A stretch of DNA of 64,000 nt, from the NCBI RefSeq assembly GCF_014205075.1, contig NZ_JACHMU010000001.1, positions 2,852,001 through 2,916,000 on the forward strand, read 5' to 3'. This DNA comes from Microbacterium ginsengiterrae (lineage in GTDB: Bacteria > Actinomycetota > Actinomycetes > Actinomycetales > Microbacteriaceae). The notes below the pieces were generated by a model, which worked only from the letters and a program-made list of their open reading frames with translations, did not search any database and had not been told where the DNA came from. The position numbers and the translations under genes were made by a program. Shown here in pieces: positions 15,975-25,467 of this stretch; within the stretch, counting starts at the first letter, position 1; every line of letters begins with the position of its first letter.

Positions 15975-17453
15975 TCAGGCCAGGTGCGTGACGCGTCCGG
16001 CGAGGACGGTCGCCGACACCGGCATTCGGCGCAGAGTCCCGGCCGACGCGGTGCGCGGGTCTGTCGCGCAGACGACCAGATCGGCAGGCTGGCCGGGGCG
16101 CACGCTGCTGCGCGCGCTGGCGGCCAGTGCCTCCGCCAGTGCCAGCCGCTCTTCCGGATGCCAGGGCTCGCGATCGTCCGCGGTACGGTGCACCGCGGCG
16201 GAGACGGCCTGCCAGGGATCCAGCGCAGCGACAGGGGCGTCCGAGCCCAGTCGCAGCTCGACGCCGGCGCGCAGGAGTGAGGCCATCGGATATCCGAGCG
16301 CGGTCTGGTGTCCCCAGTACTCGTCGACCAGATCCCGATCGTCCACGGCGTGCTGCGGCTGCACGCTCGCGATGAGCCCGAGCCTCGCGATCCGCGCGAT
16401 GTCGGCGTGGCGCACGAGCTGGGCGTGTTCGATCGTGCCCGAGACACCGGTGGCGGTGACGGCATCCAGCGCCGAGGAGACCGCGCGGTCCCCGATCGCG
16501 TGCACCGCGACGCCCAGGCCCGCACCCGCCGCCGTCGTGAGCAGCTCGATGAGGTGGTCCGGCGAGACGTTCATGACGCCGAAGTCCGTGCCGTCGCCCG
16601 GATACGGATGCGAGCACGCGGCGGTGCGTGTACCCAGGGAGCCGTCGGTGATCACCTTGAGCGGCCCCATGCGCACGAGCCCGCCGCTGCCGGGCAGCGC
16701 CTCTCCCGTGCGCAGCCCCTCGGCGATCGCCCTGTCGAGATCCGAGAGGTAGACGGCGAACTCGATGCGCTGGGAGTCGAACCCGCCGGCCGTCCGCCGG
16801 CTCCAGGATTCGGCGTTCCACGCCATGTCGAAATCGACGATGCCGGTGACGCCTCGCGCCGCGGCCGCTGCGCCCGACGCCATGACGGCCCGGTCGCTGT
16901 GCTCCGGATCGACGGCGTTGAGCCGCTTGGAGATCTCGAAGGCGTCCTCCTCGCGCAGCATCCCGTCGGGTGAGGAGAACCCCTCACGGCGCAGCGCTGC
17001 CGAGTTCAACCAGACGCTGTGCACGTCCGCGTTGATCAGATAGGTCGGCGTCTCACCCGTCGCTGCATCCAGCACTTCTGTGGACGGCGCGTCATCCCAC
17101 AGCGCATCCCGGAAACCGGTGCCGACCCGTCGACCGTCGGCGAGCGGAGCGACCGAGGCCATCCGCGCCGCCGCCTCGGCGGCCGACGCCACGTCCCCGA
17201 GGGGCTCACGCTCGGAGGCCAGCGCCCACTGCACGACGTGGACGTGGTTGTCCCAGAGCCCGGCCACCACGGGAGCGCCGCCCGCATCGATCGACGCACC
17301 GTCTACGGGGAGCGCGCCGACCGGCGCGATGTCGACGATCCGCCCGTCGATGATGTGGATGTCCACGGGCTCCCCGTCGGCGAGGTGCTCGCTGCCCGGC
17401 CCCACGATCCGCGCGCCGCGGACCGCGACGACCGACTCCCCCACGTTCGTCAT
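15975..17453 (-). CDS. Amidohydrolase-3 family protein (YtcJ-like)
   Basis: 492-aa metal-dependent hydrolase. The amidohydrolase motifs appear in order: DNHVHV for the first two metal histidines, KVITDGSLGTRTAA in the middle, HAIGDRA, EHAQLV and the late GSDAPVA aspartate. The best match is the YtcJ/amidohydrolase_3 group, where substrates are seldom known. N-acyl or exocyclic amide bonds are possible. It overlaps the PaiB-like gene by four bases (ATGA) and is translated after it, so the two are cotranscribed. There is no signal peptide. Confidence 0.85.
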   Translation of the reverse strand: MTNVGESVVAVRGARIVGPGSEHLADGEPVDIHIIDGRIVDIAPVGALPVDGASIDAGGAPVVAGLWDNHVHVVQWALASEREPLGDVASAAEAAARMASVAPLADGRRVGTGFRDALWDDAPSTEVLDAATGETPTYLINADVHSVWLNSAALRREGFSSPDGMLREEDAFEISKRLNAVDPEHSDRAVMASGAAAAARGVTGIVDFDMAWNAESWSRRTAGGFDSQRIEFAVYLSDLDRAIAEGLRTGEALPGSGGLVRMGPLKVITDGSLGTRTAACSHPYPGDGTDFGVMNVSPDHLIELLTTAAGAGLGVAVHAIGDRAVSSALDAVTATGVSGTIEHAQLVRHADIARIARLGLIASVQPQHAVDDRDLVDEYWGHQTALGYPMASLLRAGVELRLGSDAPVAALDPWQAVSAAVHRTADDREPWHPEERLALAEALAASARSSVRPGQPADLVVCATDPRTASAGTLRRMPVSATVLAGRVTHLA

Positions 17454-18106
17454 CGCCGTGCCGCCTTCGCCGCCATCCTGGCGTCGTGCGCTCGTCGCAT
17501 CTCCGCGACGAGCGCGGGCTGAGGATGCGCCTCGTCACGGGAGAGCTCGAGGATGACGTTCTCGACGACGTCGTCCGGCTTGTTCTGGCTCAACTTCCGC
17601 TTGGCGACCACGCGTGTCGGCGTGAGTCGGAATCCCACCGTTCCCGCCTCCAGACGGCGTACGAATCCCTCATCGTTGGGGGCCGTCCAGATGCCGCGCG
17701 GGGAGGGGAACCTGTTCTCGAAGTGATCGACGAGGTGCTCGAGCACGCGCAGGTTCTCCTCGGTGTCCAGGATCTCCGGGACGCCGGACAGGTGCAACGC
17801 GATGTAGTTCCAGGTCGGGACAGCGGGGAGATCGCCGTACCAGCCGGGTGAGATGTAGCCGTGCGGCCCCTGGAAGATCAGCAGCAGTTCCTGCTCCGGC
17901 TGCCCCAGGCCGATGACGAGGTCATCGGGCCGGCCGACGTGGCCGACCACGGTGAGGTCGTCCCGATCGGGGTCGAGGAGGATCGCATAGTGCGATGCGG
18001 TCATCCCGTCGGCGTCCCTGCCCACCAGCGTGGCCCACGGGTTGTCCGCGATGACCCGCCGAAGTTCGGAGACGTCGGTCATCGCGAAAGAGGGGTTCTG
18101 GCGCAT
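17450..18106 (-). CDS. PaiB-family FMN-binding protein
   Basis: 218 aa with the PaiB/FMN-binding split-barrel signature: HGYISPGWYGDLPAVPTWNY and the late KRKLSQNKPDDV. The founding member from Bacillus was described as a negative regulator of sporulation and degradative enzymes, but most homologues are probably flavin- or heme-binding enzymes. No helix-turn-helix is visible here. The start ATG lies 6 bases after a TAGGCT hexamer, so the transcript is probably leaderless. An internal in-frame ATG at residue 9 is the alternative. It is first in an operon with the amidohydrolase. Confidence 0.88.
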   Translation of the reverse strand: MRQNPSFAMTDVSELRRVIADNPWATLVGRDADGMTASHYAILLDPDRDDLTVVGHVGRPDDLVIGLGQPEQELLLIFQGPHGYISPGWYGDLPAVPTWNYIALHLSGVPEILDTEENLRVLEHLVDHFENRFPSPRGIWTAPNDEGFVRRLEAGTVGFRLTPTRVVAKRKLSQNKPDDVVENVILELSRDEAHPQPALVAEMRRAHDARMAAKAARR

Positions 18107-18112
18107 CCCTTC

Positions 18113-18118
18113 AGCCTA
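18113..18118 (-). promoter_or_regulatory. -10 hexamer, leaderless PaiB-like gene
   Basis: TAGGCT on the minus strand, 6 bases before the start at 18106. Confidence 0.55.
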
Positions 18119-18146
18119 GATCCGACCCTGTCGATGACCGAACGGC

Positions 18147-19628
18147 TCACCGCGTCTGTGCGCCAGGGTGAGAATCCCTCTTCCATTCCTCCCACCCCGG
18201 GGTGCCCGCCATGAAGGCGTCGACCTCCTCGCGGGTGGCACGCAGCGTGGGGTCGTTCTTCAGGTACTGTCTCGTCTCGCGCGCCACGAGTCCGGACAGC
18301 ACGAGCAGGCCGATGAGGTTCGGCAGCGCCATGAGTCCGTTCATCGCATCGGAGAACGCCCACACCACGCCCAGCTGGACGGTGCACCCGATGAAGACCA
18401 CCAGCGAGAAGACGATGCGGAACGGGATCACGGCCCGCCGGCCGAGGAGCCGCTCGATGTTTCGCTCTCCGTAATAGGACCATCCGAGGATCGTCGACCC
18501 GGCGAACAGCACGAGCCCGATCGTCACGATGATGTGGCCCCAGTCGCCGGGCAGCCCGTGCGAGAACGCCTCAGCGGTCATCAACGCCGGATTCAGCTGC
18601 TCCCCCGTCTCGGGATCGATCTGATTCCACGTGCCGGTGGCGATGATGACGAGGCCGGTGCAGGAGACGACGATGATCGTGTCGATGAAGGTCTGCGTCA
18701 TCGACACGAGACCCTGACGCACGGGGTGACTCGTCTGCGCCGCCGCGGCGGCGATCGCCGCCGATCCCATCCCCGACTCGTTCGAGAAGATGCCGCGCGC
18801 GACACCGAACTGGACCGCGATGATGATCGCGGAGCCTGCGAACCCGCCCACCGCGCTCGTGCCGGTGAACGCCTCGGTGAAGATCTGGGCGAAGGCGGCC
18901 GGGAGCGCACCGACGTTCGCGATGAGGATGTAGATCGCGCCGAGCACGTAGAAGACGATCATGATCGGCACAAGACCGGCGGTGACACGGCCGATGGATT
19001 TGATGCCGCCGACGAGGACGCTGAGCGCGAAGATCGTCAGAACGATTCCGGTCACCCAGGTGGGGACGGCGAAGCTCGACTCGAGGTTCGTCGCGATCGA
19101 ATTCCCCTGGGTCATGTTGCCGATGCCGAAGCAGGCGATGACGGCGAAGATCGCGAAGGAGAGCCCGAGGACCTTGCCGACCGGGCCCCGGATGCCGCGC
19201 TCCAGGTAGTACTGCGGACCACCGTTCTGCTCGCCGACGGCATCCGTCGTGCGGAAGCGCACACCGAGGAAGGCCTCCGAGTACTTGGAGGCCATGCCGA
19301 GCAGTCCGGTGATCCACATCCAGAACAGGGCGCCGGGTCCGCCGATGCCGATGGCGGTCGCGACGCCGACGATGTTGCCGGTGCCGACCGTCGCCGCCAG
19401 CGCCGTGGTCAGCGCCTGGAACTGGGAGATGTCGCCGTCGGATCCGGGATCCTTGCGGGTGAACAGGCCGAGCCGCAGCGCGGAGCCGAGGCGGACGAAC
19501 TGCAGACCGCCGAGCCGGATCGTCAGGTACAGTCCCGTCCCGAGCAGCAGCGGGATGAGGAAGAACGGTCCCCAGATCCAGCCGCTGAAGGTCTCCAATG
19601 CGCTCTGCAAGCCGGCGAGGTCCATCAT
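18147..19628 (-). CDS. Sodium:alanine symporter family transporter (AGCS)
   Basis: 493-aa integral membrane protein with about eleven hydrophobic segments. It carries the AGCS family signatures: GTGNIVGVATAI, NGGPQYYLERG and the characteristic GVARGIFSNESGMGSA. It would import alanine or glycine with sodium. The start is uncertain, as ATGATG offers 19628 and 19625. AGGAG lies 1 or 4 bases before these, and TACCGT lies 13 bases upstream. It is a single-gene unit between the PaiB operon and the glycosylase gene, with no linked metabolic gene to narrow the substrate. Confidence 0.92.
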   Translation of the reverse strand: MMDLAGLQSALETFSGWIWGPFFLIPLLLGTGLYLTIRLGGLQFVRLGSALRLGLFTRKDPGSDGDISQFQALTTALAATVGTGNIVGVATAIGIGGPGALFWMWITGLLGMASKYSEAFLGVRFRTTDAVGEQNGGPQYYLERGIRGPVGKVLGLSFAIFAVIACFGIGNMTQGNSIATNLESSFAVPTWVTGIVLTIFALSVLVGGIKSIGRVTAGLVPIMIVFYVLGAIYILIANVGALPAAFAQIFTEAFTGTSAVGGFAGSAIIIAVQFGVARGIFSNESGMGSAAIAAAAAQTSHPVRQGLVSMTQTFIDTIIVVSCTGLVIIATGTWNQIDPETGEQLNPALMTAEAFSHGLPGDWGHIIVTIGLVLFAGSTILGWSYYGERNIERLLGRRAVIPFRIVFSLVVFIGCTVQLGVVWAFSDAMNGLMALPNLIGLLVLSGLVARETRQYLKNDPTLRATREEVDAFMAGTPGWEEWKRDSHPGAQTR

Positions 19629-19668
19629 GCTCCTGTCTGCGACGGTACGGACGACCGAACCACCTTAC

Positions 19669-20667
19669 TCACGCCTGGCACTTCGGACACCAGTACAGAT
19701 TGCGCGCGCCGACCTCCTCGAGCACGATCTGAGTGCCGCAGACACGGCACGGCAAGCCGGCGCGGTGGTACACCCAGTGCCGGTCGTCGCGGCTGGCCAT
19801 CGCCGCCCTGTGCGCATCCGGCGACAGCCCGTCCATGGTCATCATCTGCCCGGTCTCGACGCCGATCGGCAGCAGTCGTGCCCAGTCGCGCCAGAGCTCG
19901 CGTACGACTTCCTCCGGCACCGCCTTGCCAGGGGTATGGGGGTTGAGCCTGGCCCGGTAGAGCATCTCGGCGCGGTAGACGTTGCCGATTCCGGCGACGA
20001 CCGACTGGTCCATCAGCAGAAGGGCGATCGAGGTGCCCTTCCTGCGCACGGCGGAGACGAAGCGTTCCTCGTTCTCCGCCGGGTCCCCCACCAGGGGGTC
20101 GGGACCGAGTTTCGCGACGGTCGCGAGCATCTCGTCCGGCGTCTGCAGCACGCACGCGGTCGGACCGCGGAGGTCCGCCGCGGTGACGTCGGTCATCAGA
20201 CGCAGTCGCACCTGACCGACCACCGGGGGCGGCCATTCCGACCCGTCGTCCTCGAGTCCCTTGGTCTGCTCCGACATCCGCACGTGCACACGGGCGCGAC
20301 GCGGCGCGCCGATGGAGGCGAGAGAGTTCTCCCCTGCGTCGTCGAAGATCGCGGCATCCGGATCGGTGCCGCGCTGGTTCGTCTGCCCCATCCGACCGTT
20401 CGCCGACGCGATGGTCGGGTCGAGCAGGATCTCGCCGGCGAAGTCCCAGGCCCCGTAGAGCCCGAGGTGCACCCGCAGCCAGACGTCACCGTCCGCCTCG
20501 AGGAACATCTGCTTGCCGACGGCCTTGACGCTGACCACCTCGCGCCCGTCGAGGACGGCGGCGCCCTCGGCGAAGCGACCCTGCGGGCTCGAGGCCCGGA
20601 CGGTCTTCCCGACGAAGTTGTGATCGAACTGGCGAGCGATGCGGTGGACGGAGTGACCCTCGGGCAT
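19669..20667 (-). CDS. Fpg/Nei-family DNA glycosylase (endonuclease VIII-like)
   Basis: 332-aa base-excision repair enzyme. The mature N-terminus would be Pro-Glu-Gly-His (MPEGHSVHRIA), giving the catalytic proline and glutamate of the family. GIGNVYRAEMLYRA is the H2TH region. The C-terminus is a four-cysteine zinc finger (PCRVCG and WCPKC). PEGHS rather than PELPE points to the Nei group, which removes oxidised pyrimidines. The start is set by the conserved N-terminus and lies one base after the rpiB stop region, so the two are cotranscribed. The same pair, rpiB followed by nei, occurs in M. tuberculosis (Rv2465c-Rv2464c). Confidence 0.92.
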   Translation of the reverse strand: MPEGHSVHRIARQFDHNFVGKTVRASSPQGRFAEGAAVLDGREVVSVKAVGKQMFLEADGDVWLRVHLGLYGAWDFAGEILLDPTIASANGRMGQTNQRGTDPDAAIFDDAGENSLASIGAPRRARVHVRMSEQTKGLEDDGSEWPPPVVGQVRLRLMTDVTAADLRGPTACVLQTPDEMLATVAKLGPDPLVGDPAENEERFVSAVRRKGTSIALLLMDQSVVAGIGNVYRAEMLYRARLNPHTPGKAVPEEVVRELWRDWARLLPIGVETGQMMTMDGLSPDAHRAAMASRDDRHWVYHRAGLPCRVCGTQIVLEEVGARNLYWCPKCQA

Positions 20668-20668
20668 C

Positions 20669-21154
20669 TCAGGCCCTGGGGTCGGGGAGCAGGGAGCCGT
20701 CCCGTTCGAAATCGGCGATCTGGCCGATACGACGCGCGTGCCGCTCGTCACCGGAGAAGGGCGTCCCGATGAAACGTTCGATGAAGGAGACGACCTCGTC
20801 GAAGGTGTGCTGCCGCGCACCGATGGAGATCACGTTGGCATCGTTGTGCTGGCGGGCGAGCTCCGCGGTCGACAGGTTCCATACCAGCGCCGCACGCACG
20901 CCCTGGACCTTGTTCGCCGCGATCTGCTCGCCGTTCCCTGATCCCCCGAAGACGACGCCGAGGGCCTCGACGCCCGTCGACTGATCCGTCACGACCGCCT
21001 GAGCGGCGCGGATGCAGAAGGCCGGATAGTCGTCCAGGGCGTCGTACTCGACCGGTCCGTGGTCGACGACGTCGTGCCCCGCACCGCGCAGGTGCTCCTG
21101 CAGCCGGGTGGAGAACTCGAGTCCCGCGTGGTCTGTGGCGATGTGGATGCGCAT
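20669..21154 (-). CDS. rpiB: Ribose-5-phosphate isomerase B
   Basis: 161-aa RpiB/LacAB-type isomerase that interconverts ribose-5-phosphate and ribulose-5-phosphate in the pentose phosphate pathway. Motifs are the N-terminal RIHIATDHAG, the phosphate loop GGSGNGEQIAANK and ARQHNDANVISIGAR. Replacement of the catalytic cysteine region by VFGGSG fits the actinobacterial type that uses glutamate as base. ATG at 21154 is preferred over 21163 because a TAGGAT hexamer ends 7 bases before it, placing 21163 at the edge of the promoter. It is upstream of the Nei-like gene in a two-gene operon and divergent from pepN. Confidence 0.94.
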   Translation of the reverse strand: MRIHIATDHAGLEFSTRLQEHLRGAGHDVVDHGPVEYDALDDYPAFCIRAAQAVVTDQSTGVEALGVVFGGSGNGEQIAANKVQGVRAALVWNLSTAELARQHNDANVISIGARQHTFDEVVSFIERFIGTPFSGDERHARRIGQIADFERDGSLLPDPRA

Positions 21155-21161
21155 GTGCTCC

Positions 21162-21167
21162 ATCCTA
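21162..21167 (-). promoter_or_regulatory. -10 hexamer, leaderless rpiB
   Basis: TAGGAT on the minus strand, 7 bases before the ATG at 21154. Confidence 0.5.
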
Positions 21168-21311
21168 GAAGCGGCGCAGCCGGCGGTGGAGGACGATCCA
21201 CGTCGTCGCGCGAACGCATCCGCGCCGTCCTGGCGTAGGCTGTCATGGTTGCCGTCGGCGCCAGCAGCGTCGGCCCGAGGTGATACCCCCTGAACCCCTG
21301 GGAGAACCGCT

Positions 21312-23876
21312 GTGCCTGGAGAGAATCTCACCCGTATCGAAGCGCAGGAGCGCCGCGAGCTCGTCGACACGCAGTCGTACGAGATCGCGCTCGATCTCAC
21401 GAAGGGCGCCGAAGTGTTCGGCTCCCGCAGCGTGGTCCGCTTCCGAGCGCGCCCCGGGAGCTACACCTTCATCGACCTCATCGCCCGCGAGGTGCGCGAG
21501 ATCTCCCTCAACGGGGAGCTGCTCGACCCCGCAGAGGTGTTCGAGGACTCGCGCATCGCCCTCGCCGATCTCCAGGAGGAGAACGTCCTCGTCGTCGACG
21601 CGGACTGCGCCTACACGAACACCGGCGAGGGTCTGCACCGTTTCGTCGACCCGGTCGACGACGAGGTGTATCTCTACTCCCAGTTCGAGGTCCCCGACTC
21701 CCGCCGCGTGTTCGCCGTGTTCGAGCAGCCGGACCTGAAGGCCACGTTCCAGTTCACCGTCACCGCACCGGCGGCATGGAAGGTCATCTCGAACTCGCCG
21801 ACCCCCGAGCCGATCAACCACGACGGCAGCGACACCGCGACGTGGGGCTTCGAGCCCACCCCTCGCATCTCGTCCTACATCACGGCGCTGATCGCCGGAC
21901 CGTACGAGTCGACGTTCTCGGAGCTCACCAGCGCAGACGGACGGGTGATCCCGCTGGGCGTCTACGGCCGCAAGAGCCTGTGGCAGCACCTGGACGCCGA
22001 TTACATCTTCGACAAGACGCGTGAGGGGTTCGCCTACTACGAGGAGAAGTTCGGCGTCCCGTACCCGTTCGCCAAGTACGACCAGCTGTTCGTCCCGGAG
22101 TTCAACGCCGGCGCCATGGAGAACGCGGGCGCCGTCACCTTCACGGAGACGTACGTGTTCCGTAGCAAGGTCACCGACGCCGTGAAGGAACGCCGCGTCG
22201 TGACGATCCTGCACGAGCTCGCACACATGTGGTTCGGCGACCTCGTGACCATGAAGTGGTGGAACGACCTGTGGCTGAACGAGTCGTTCGCCGAATGGGC
22301 GTCGACGATCGCCACGGCCGAGGCCACCGAGTGGACCGAAGCGTGGACGACGTTCAACGCGATGGAGAAGACCTGGGCGTACCGCCAGGACCAGCTTCCC
22401 TCCACCCACCCGATCACCGCCGAGATCAACGATCTCGAAGACGTGCAGGTGAACTTCGACGGCATCACCTACGCCAAGGGCGGATCGGTGCTCAAGCAGC
22501 TCGCCGCATGGGTCGGGATCGATGCGTTCTTCGCCGGTGTCGGCCAGTACTTCCAGAAGCACGCCTGGGGCAACACCGAACTCAGCGATCTGCTCACCGA
22601 GCTCGAGGCGACGAGCGGGCGCGACCTCAGCGTCTGGTCGAAGAAGTGGCTGGAGACCTCGGGTGTCAACACGCTCTCGCCCGTCATCGATGAGGACCTC
22701 GACGGCGCGATCTCCCGGTTCGCGGTCACGCAGACCGCCCCGGCGGACTACCCCACCATCCGCCCTCACCGCCTGGGGATCGGCTTCTACAACCTCGCCG
22801 ACGGCGCACTCACGCGCACGCACTACGTCGAGATCGACGTCGACGGTGACCGCACCGAGGTCCCCGAGCTCAAGGGGCTGAAGCGCCCCGACCTCGTCCT
22901 CCTCAACGACAACGACCTCGCCTACGCGAAGATCCGCCTCGACGAGCGGTCTCTCGAGACCGCGATCGCGCACCTCTCGGACGTCGCGGACCCGCTGGCC
23001 CGCTCGCTGATCTGGGGGGCGGCGTGGGATCAGACGCGCGACGCGGAGAGCGCGGCATCCGACTACATCGACCTCGTCCTCGGCAACATCGCCACGGAGA
23101 CCGAGTCGACCACGGTGCGCACGACCCTCGCTCAGCTGCGGACCGCCGCGACCCTGTACGTCGCCCCGGCCGACCGCGACGCCGCGCGACTCAAGGTCGC
23201 GGACGGCCTGTGGGAACTCGCGCAGGGCGCAGCGCCCGGCAGCGACAGCCAGCTGCAGTTCGTCACGGCCTTCGCCGCCTCGCTCGTCAACGGCGAGCAC
23301 GCGGGCATCGTCGGCCGTCTGCGCTCCGGCGAGGAGACCCTCGCCGGGTTGGAGATCGACACCGATCTGTCCTGGCAGCTCCTGGTCGGGCTCGCCTCCA
23401 TCGGCGCGACCGACGCCGCCTCCATCGACGCGGCCCTCGCCTCCGACAACACCTCCAAGGGTGCGGAGTTCGCCGCGCAGGCCCGCGCGGCGCTTCCGAC
23501 GTCCGCGGACAAGGACGCGGCATGGGCGTCGCTGGTGGAGGACGACAGCCTGCCGAACACCATCGTGCGCTCCGCCGCCCTCGGGTTCGTGCATCCGAAT
23601 AGCACGGGCGTCCTCGGCGAGTACGTGCAGCGCTACTTCGACATGCTCATCCCCGTCTGGGAATCGCGCACCTACCAGATCGCCAACTACCTCATCGTCG
23701 GGCTGTTCCCGACCGCTCTGGCCGACACGGCCCTGCGCGACGCGACGAGGGCGTGGCTCTCGGCGAACGCGGAGGCGGCTCCGGCGCTGCGCCGCCTCGT
23801 GAGCGAGGGTCTCGCCGATGTCGAGCGGGCGCTCGCCGCCCAGGCGCGCGACGCCGAGGGGCCGGAAGAGGACTGA
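21312..23876 (+). CDS. pepN: Aminopeptidase N (M1 family)
   Basis: 854-aa zinc metalloprotease that removes N-terminal residues from peptides in the cytoplasm. The exopeptidase motif is GAMENAG. The zinc site is HELAHMWFGD with the second glutamate in NESFAEW, and a catalytic tyrosine lies in the conserved TYAKGG region. Its length is typical of actinobacterial PepN with the C-terminal ERAP1-like domain. The start is GTG with GGGAG 8 bases upstream. pepN beside rpiB, nei and a group II haemoglobin gene is conserved with M. tuberculosis. A hairpin follows at 23885. Confidence 0.96.
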   Translation: MPGENLTRIEAQERRELVDTQSYEIALDLTKGAEVFGSRSVVRFRARPGSYTFIDLIAREVREISLNGELLDPAEVFEDSRIALADLQEENVLVVDADCAYTNTGEGLHRFVDPVDDEVYLYSQFEVPDSRRVFAVFEQPDLKATFQFTVTAPAAWKVISNSPTPEPINHDGSDTATWGFEPTPRISSYITALIAGPYESTFSELTSADGRVIPLGVYGRKSLWQHLDADYIFDKTREGFAYYEEKFGVPYPFAKYDQLFVPEFNAGAMENAGAVTFTETYVFRSKVTDAVKERRVVTILHELAHMWFGDLVTMKWWNDLWLNESFAEWASTIATAEATEWTEAWTTFNAMEKTWAYRQDQLPSTHPITAEINDLEDVQVNFDGITYAKGGSVLKQLAAWVGIDAFFAGVGQYFQKHAWGNTELSDLLTELEATSGRDLSVWSKKWLETSGVNTLSPVIDEDLDGAISRFAVTQTAPADYPTIRPHRLGIGFYNLADGALTRTHYVEIDVDGDRTEVPELKGLKRPDLVLLNDNDLAYAKIRLDERSLETAIAHLSDVADPLARSLIWGAAWDQTRDAESAASDYIDLVLGNIATETESTTVRTTLAQLRTAATLYVAPADRDAARLKVADGLWELAQGAAPGSDSQLQFVTAFAASLVNGEHAGIVGRLRSGEETLAGLEIDTDLSWQLLVGLASIGATDAASIDAALASDNTSKGAEFAAQARAALPTSADKDAAWASLVEDDSLPNTIVRSAALGFVHPNSTGVLGEYVQRYFDMLIPVWESRTYQIANYLIVGLFPTALADTALRDATRAWLSANAEAAPALRRLVSEGLADVERALAAQARDAEGPEED

Positions 23877-23884
23877 GTCTCGTG

Positions 23885-23927
23885 GATCGGTCCTCGGTGC
23901 GCGCTCAGCCGCGACCGGGGACCGATC
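23885..23927 (+). terminator. Hairpin after pepN
   Basis: GATCGGTCCTCGG pairs with CCGGGGACCGATC with one mismatch, around a 17-base loop. It lies 8 bases after the pepN stop and runs up to the mscS -10 box, so terminator and promoter are packed together. Confidence 0.55.
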
Positions 23928-23929
23928 AC

Positions 23930-23935
23930 TAGAAT
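23930..23935 (+). promoter_or_regulatory. -10 hexamer, leaderless mscS operon
   Basis: TAGAAT, 6 bases before the GTG at 23942. Confidence 0.6.
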
Positions 23936-23941
23936 CGGAGC

Positions 23942-25024
23942 GTGCCCGAAGCCACTCTCGAAGACCAGCCGGCGCCGACCCTCGACGGGTTGGCCGAGCT
24001 CTGGGGCGTCGTCCTGAAGTGGCTGGTCCAGGCGGGCTGGAACATGCTGCACGTCCTGCTGATCCTCGTCGGCTGCGTCGTCGCCGCTCTCGTCCTCCGG
24101 CTCATCATCCGTCGAGTCGTCCGGCGCATCGTCGATCGGGCCAAGACGAAGGCCAACGTCGATGACACGCAGGCGCTGGAGCGCTCCCCGCTCGCGGACA
24201 TGCGCCTCGTCCAGCGCACGCGGACACTCGGGACGATCCTGCAGAACATCGTCAATGTCTCGGTGGGCGTGGTGGCCCTCGTCCTCATCGCCAACGTCCT
24301 CGTCCCCGACCTCGTTGGTTCTCTCACCCTCCTCACCGCCGCGATCGGTGCAGGTCTCGGTTTCGGCGCGCAGAACATCGTCAAAGACGTCCTCAACGGG
24401 CTGTTCATCGCCGCAGAGGATCAGATCGGCATCGGGGACATGGTCGACATGGGCCTGGCCACCGGAGTCGTCGAATACGTCGCGGTGCGCATCACGCATG
24501 TCCGCGACGTCAACGGCACGCTGTGGTACGTGCGCAACGGCGAGGTCACCCGGATCGGGAACATGTCGCAGGGCTGGGCGCGCGCGATCATCGACATCGG
24601 CGTGCCTGCGGACGCGGACGTCCCGAAGGTCGAGGCCGCTCTGCTGGAATCGGCGCTCGCGCTGTCGAAGGACCCGAAGTGGCGCACCAGGATCATCGAA
24701 CGGCCAGAGGTCTGGGGGCTGGAGTCGATGACCGGGGAGGCCCTCGTGATCCGGGTGGTGATGAAGACCAGAGCGACGGCGATGGATGACGTGGCGCGCG
24801 AACTGCGGATGCGGCTGAAGTCCGCCGTCGAGTCCCTCGACCTCACTGTCCCCTCTCTGCAGTCCGTGATCCCGGACGGCATCGAAGGTGCACGGCGCGT
24901 GCGCGGCGCGCACCCGCCCACCACGCGGCCGAACGCCGTCACCGGCGTGCCCCACGTCGCACGCGGTATCTGGCGAAAGAAGAATCCTCCGCAGAAGCCG
25001 GGGAACCCGGAGGAGACATCATGA
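23942..25024 (+). CDS. Small-conductance mechanosensitive channel (MscS family)
   Basis: 360 aa with two to three membrane spans. An N-terminal span is followed by [16 protein letters not shown] and the pore helix TM3, recognised by the Gly/Ala-rich [20 protein letters not shown]. The cytoplasmic beta domain begins [12 protein letters not shown]. It should open under membrane tension and release solutes during osmotic downshock. The C-terminus is basic and proline-rich. GTG at 23942 follows TAGAAT by 6 bases, a leaderless start. The stop overlaps the globin start by four bases (ATGA), so the channel, globin and flavoprotein are one coupled unit. Confidence 0.93.
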   Translation: MPEATLEDQPAPTLDGLAELWGVVLKWLVQAGWNMLHVLLILVGCVVAALVLRLIIRRVVRRIVDRAKTKANVDDTQALERSPLADMRLVQRTRTLGTILQNIVNVSVGVVALVLIANVLVPDLVGSLTLLTAAIGAGLGFGAQNIVKDVLNGLFIAAEDQIGIGDMVDMGLATGVVEYVAVRITHVRDVNGTLWYVRNGEVTRIGNMSQGWARAIIDIGVPADADVPKVEAALLESALALSKDPKWRTRIIERPEVWGLESMTGEALVIRVVMKTRATAMDDVARELRMRLKSAVESLDLTVPSLQSVIPDGIEGARRVRGAHPPTTRPNAVTGVPHVARGIWRKKNPPQKPGNPEETS

Positions 25025-25467
25025 CGTTCTACGACGAGGTCGGCGGCCACACGACCTTCGACACCATCGTGCGCGTGTTCTATCGAGAGGTCGCCGCCGA
25101 CCCTGTACTGAAGCCGATGTACCCGGAAGAGAACCTCGGACCAGCGGCCGACCGCCTCTCCATGTTCCTCGAGCAGTACTGGGGCGGCCCGACGACGTAC
25201 GGCGAGCAGCGGGGCCATCCGCGCCTTCGCATGCGCCACATGCCGTTCGCGGTCGATCCTGACGCCAGGGACCGGTGGCTGCGCTGTATGCGCACGGCGC
25301 TGGACGAGGCAGAGCTGTCGCCGCTGCACGACGCGACTCTGTGGGACTATCTCGAACGCGCCGCATATGCCATGGTGAATACGCTGCCCTCGCCTGCCGC
25401 ATCGCCCGGTGCGCGGCAGACGCTGGCAACGCGCAGCAACAGTCAGGATTCGACGGAGAACACATGA
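25021..25467 (+). CDS. glbO: Group II truncated haemoglobin (TrHbO)
   Basis: 148 aa. It has the 2-on-2 globin pattern of group [18 protein letters not shown], the [24 protein letters not shown] block and the proximal histidine in RMRHMPF, with Trp in DRWLRCM. The C-terminal 25 residues are a polar, non-globin tail. TrHbO proteins bind oxygen and may protect against nitric oxide or peroxide. A conserved position downstream of pepN is known from M. tuberculosis (Rv2470). Its start overlaps mscS and its stop overlaps the flavoprotein gene, each by four bases. Confidence 0.95.
   Translation: MTFYDEVGGHTTFDTIVRVFYREVAADPVLKPMYPEENLGPAADRLSMFLEQYWGGPTTYGEQRGHPRLRMRHMPFAVDPDARDRWLRCMRTALDEAELSPLHDATLWDYLERAAYAMVNTLPSPAASPGARQTLATRSNSQDSTENT

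Noticed and set aside
21243..23594. 783-aa minus-strand frame opposite pepN
   Set aside because: A high-GC shadow; pepN has every catalytic motif in frame.
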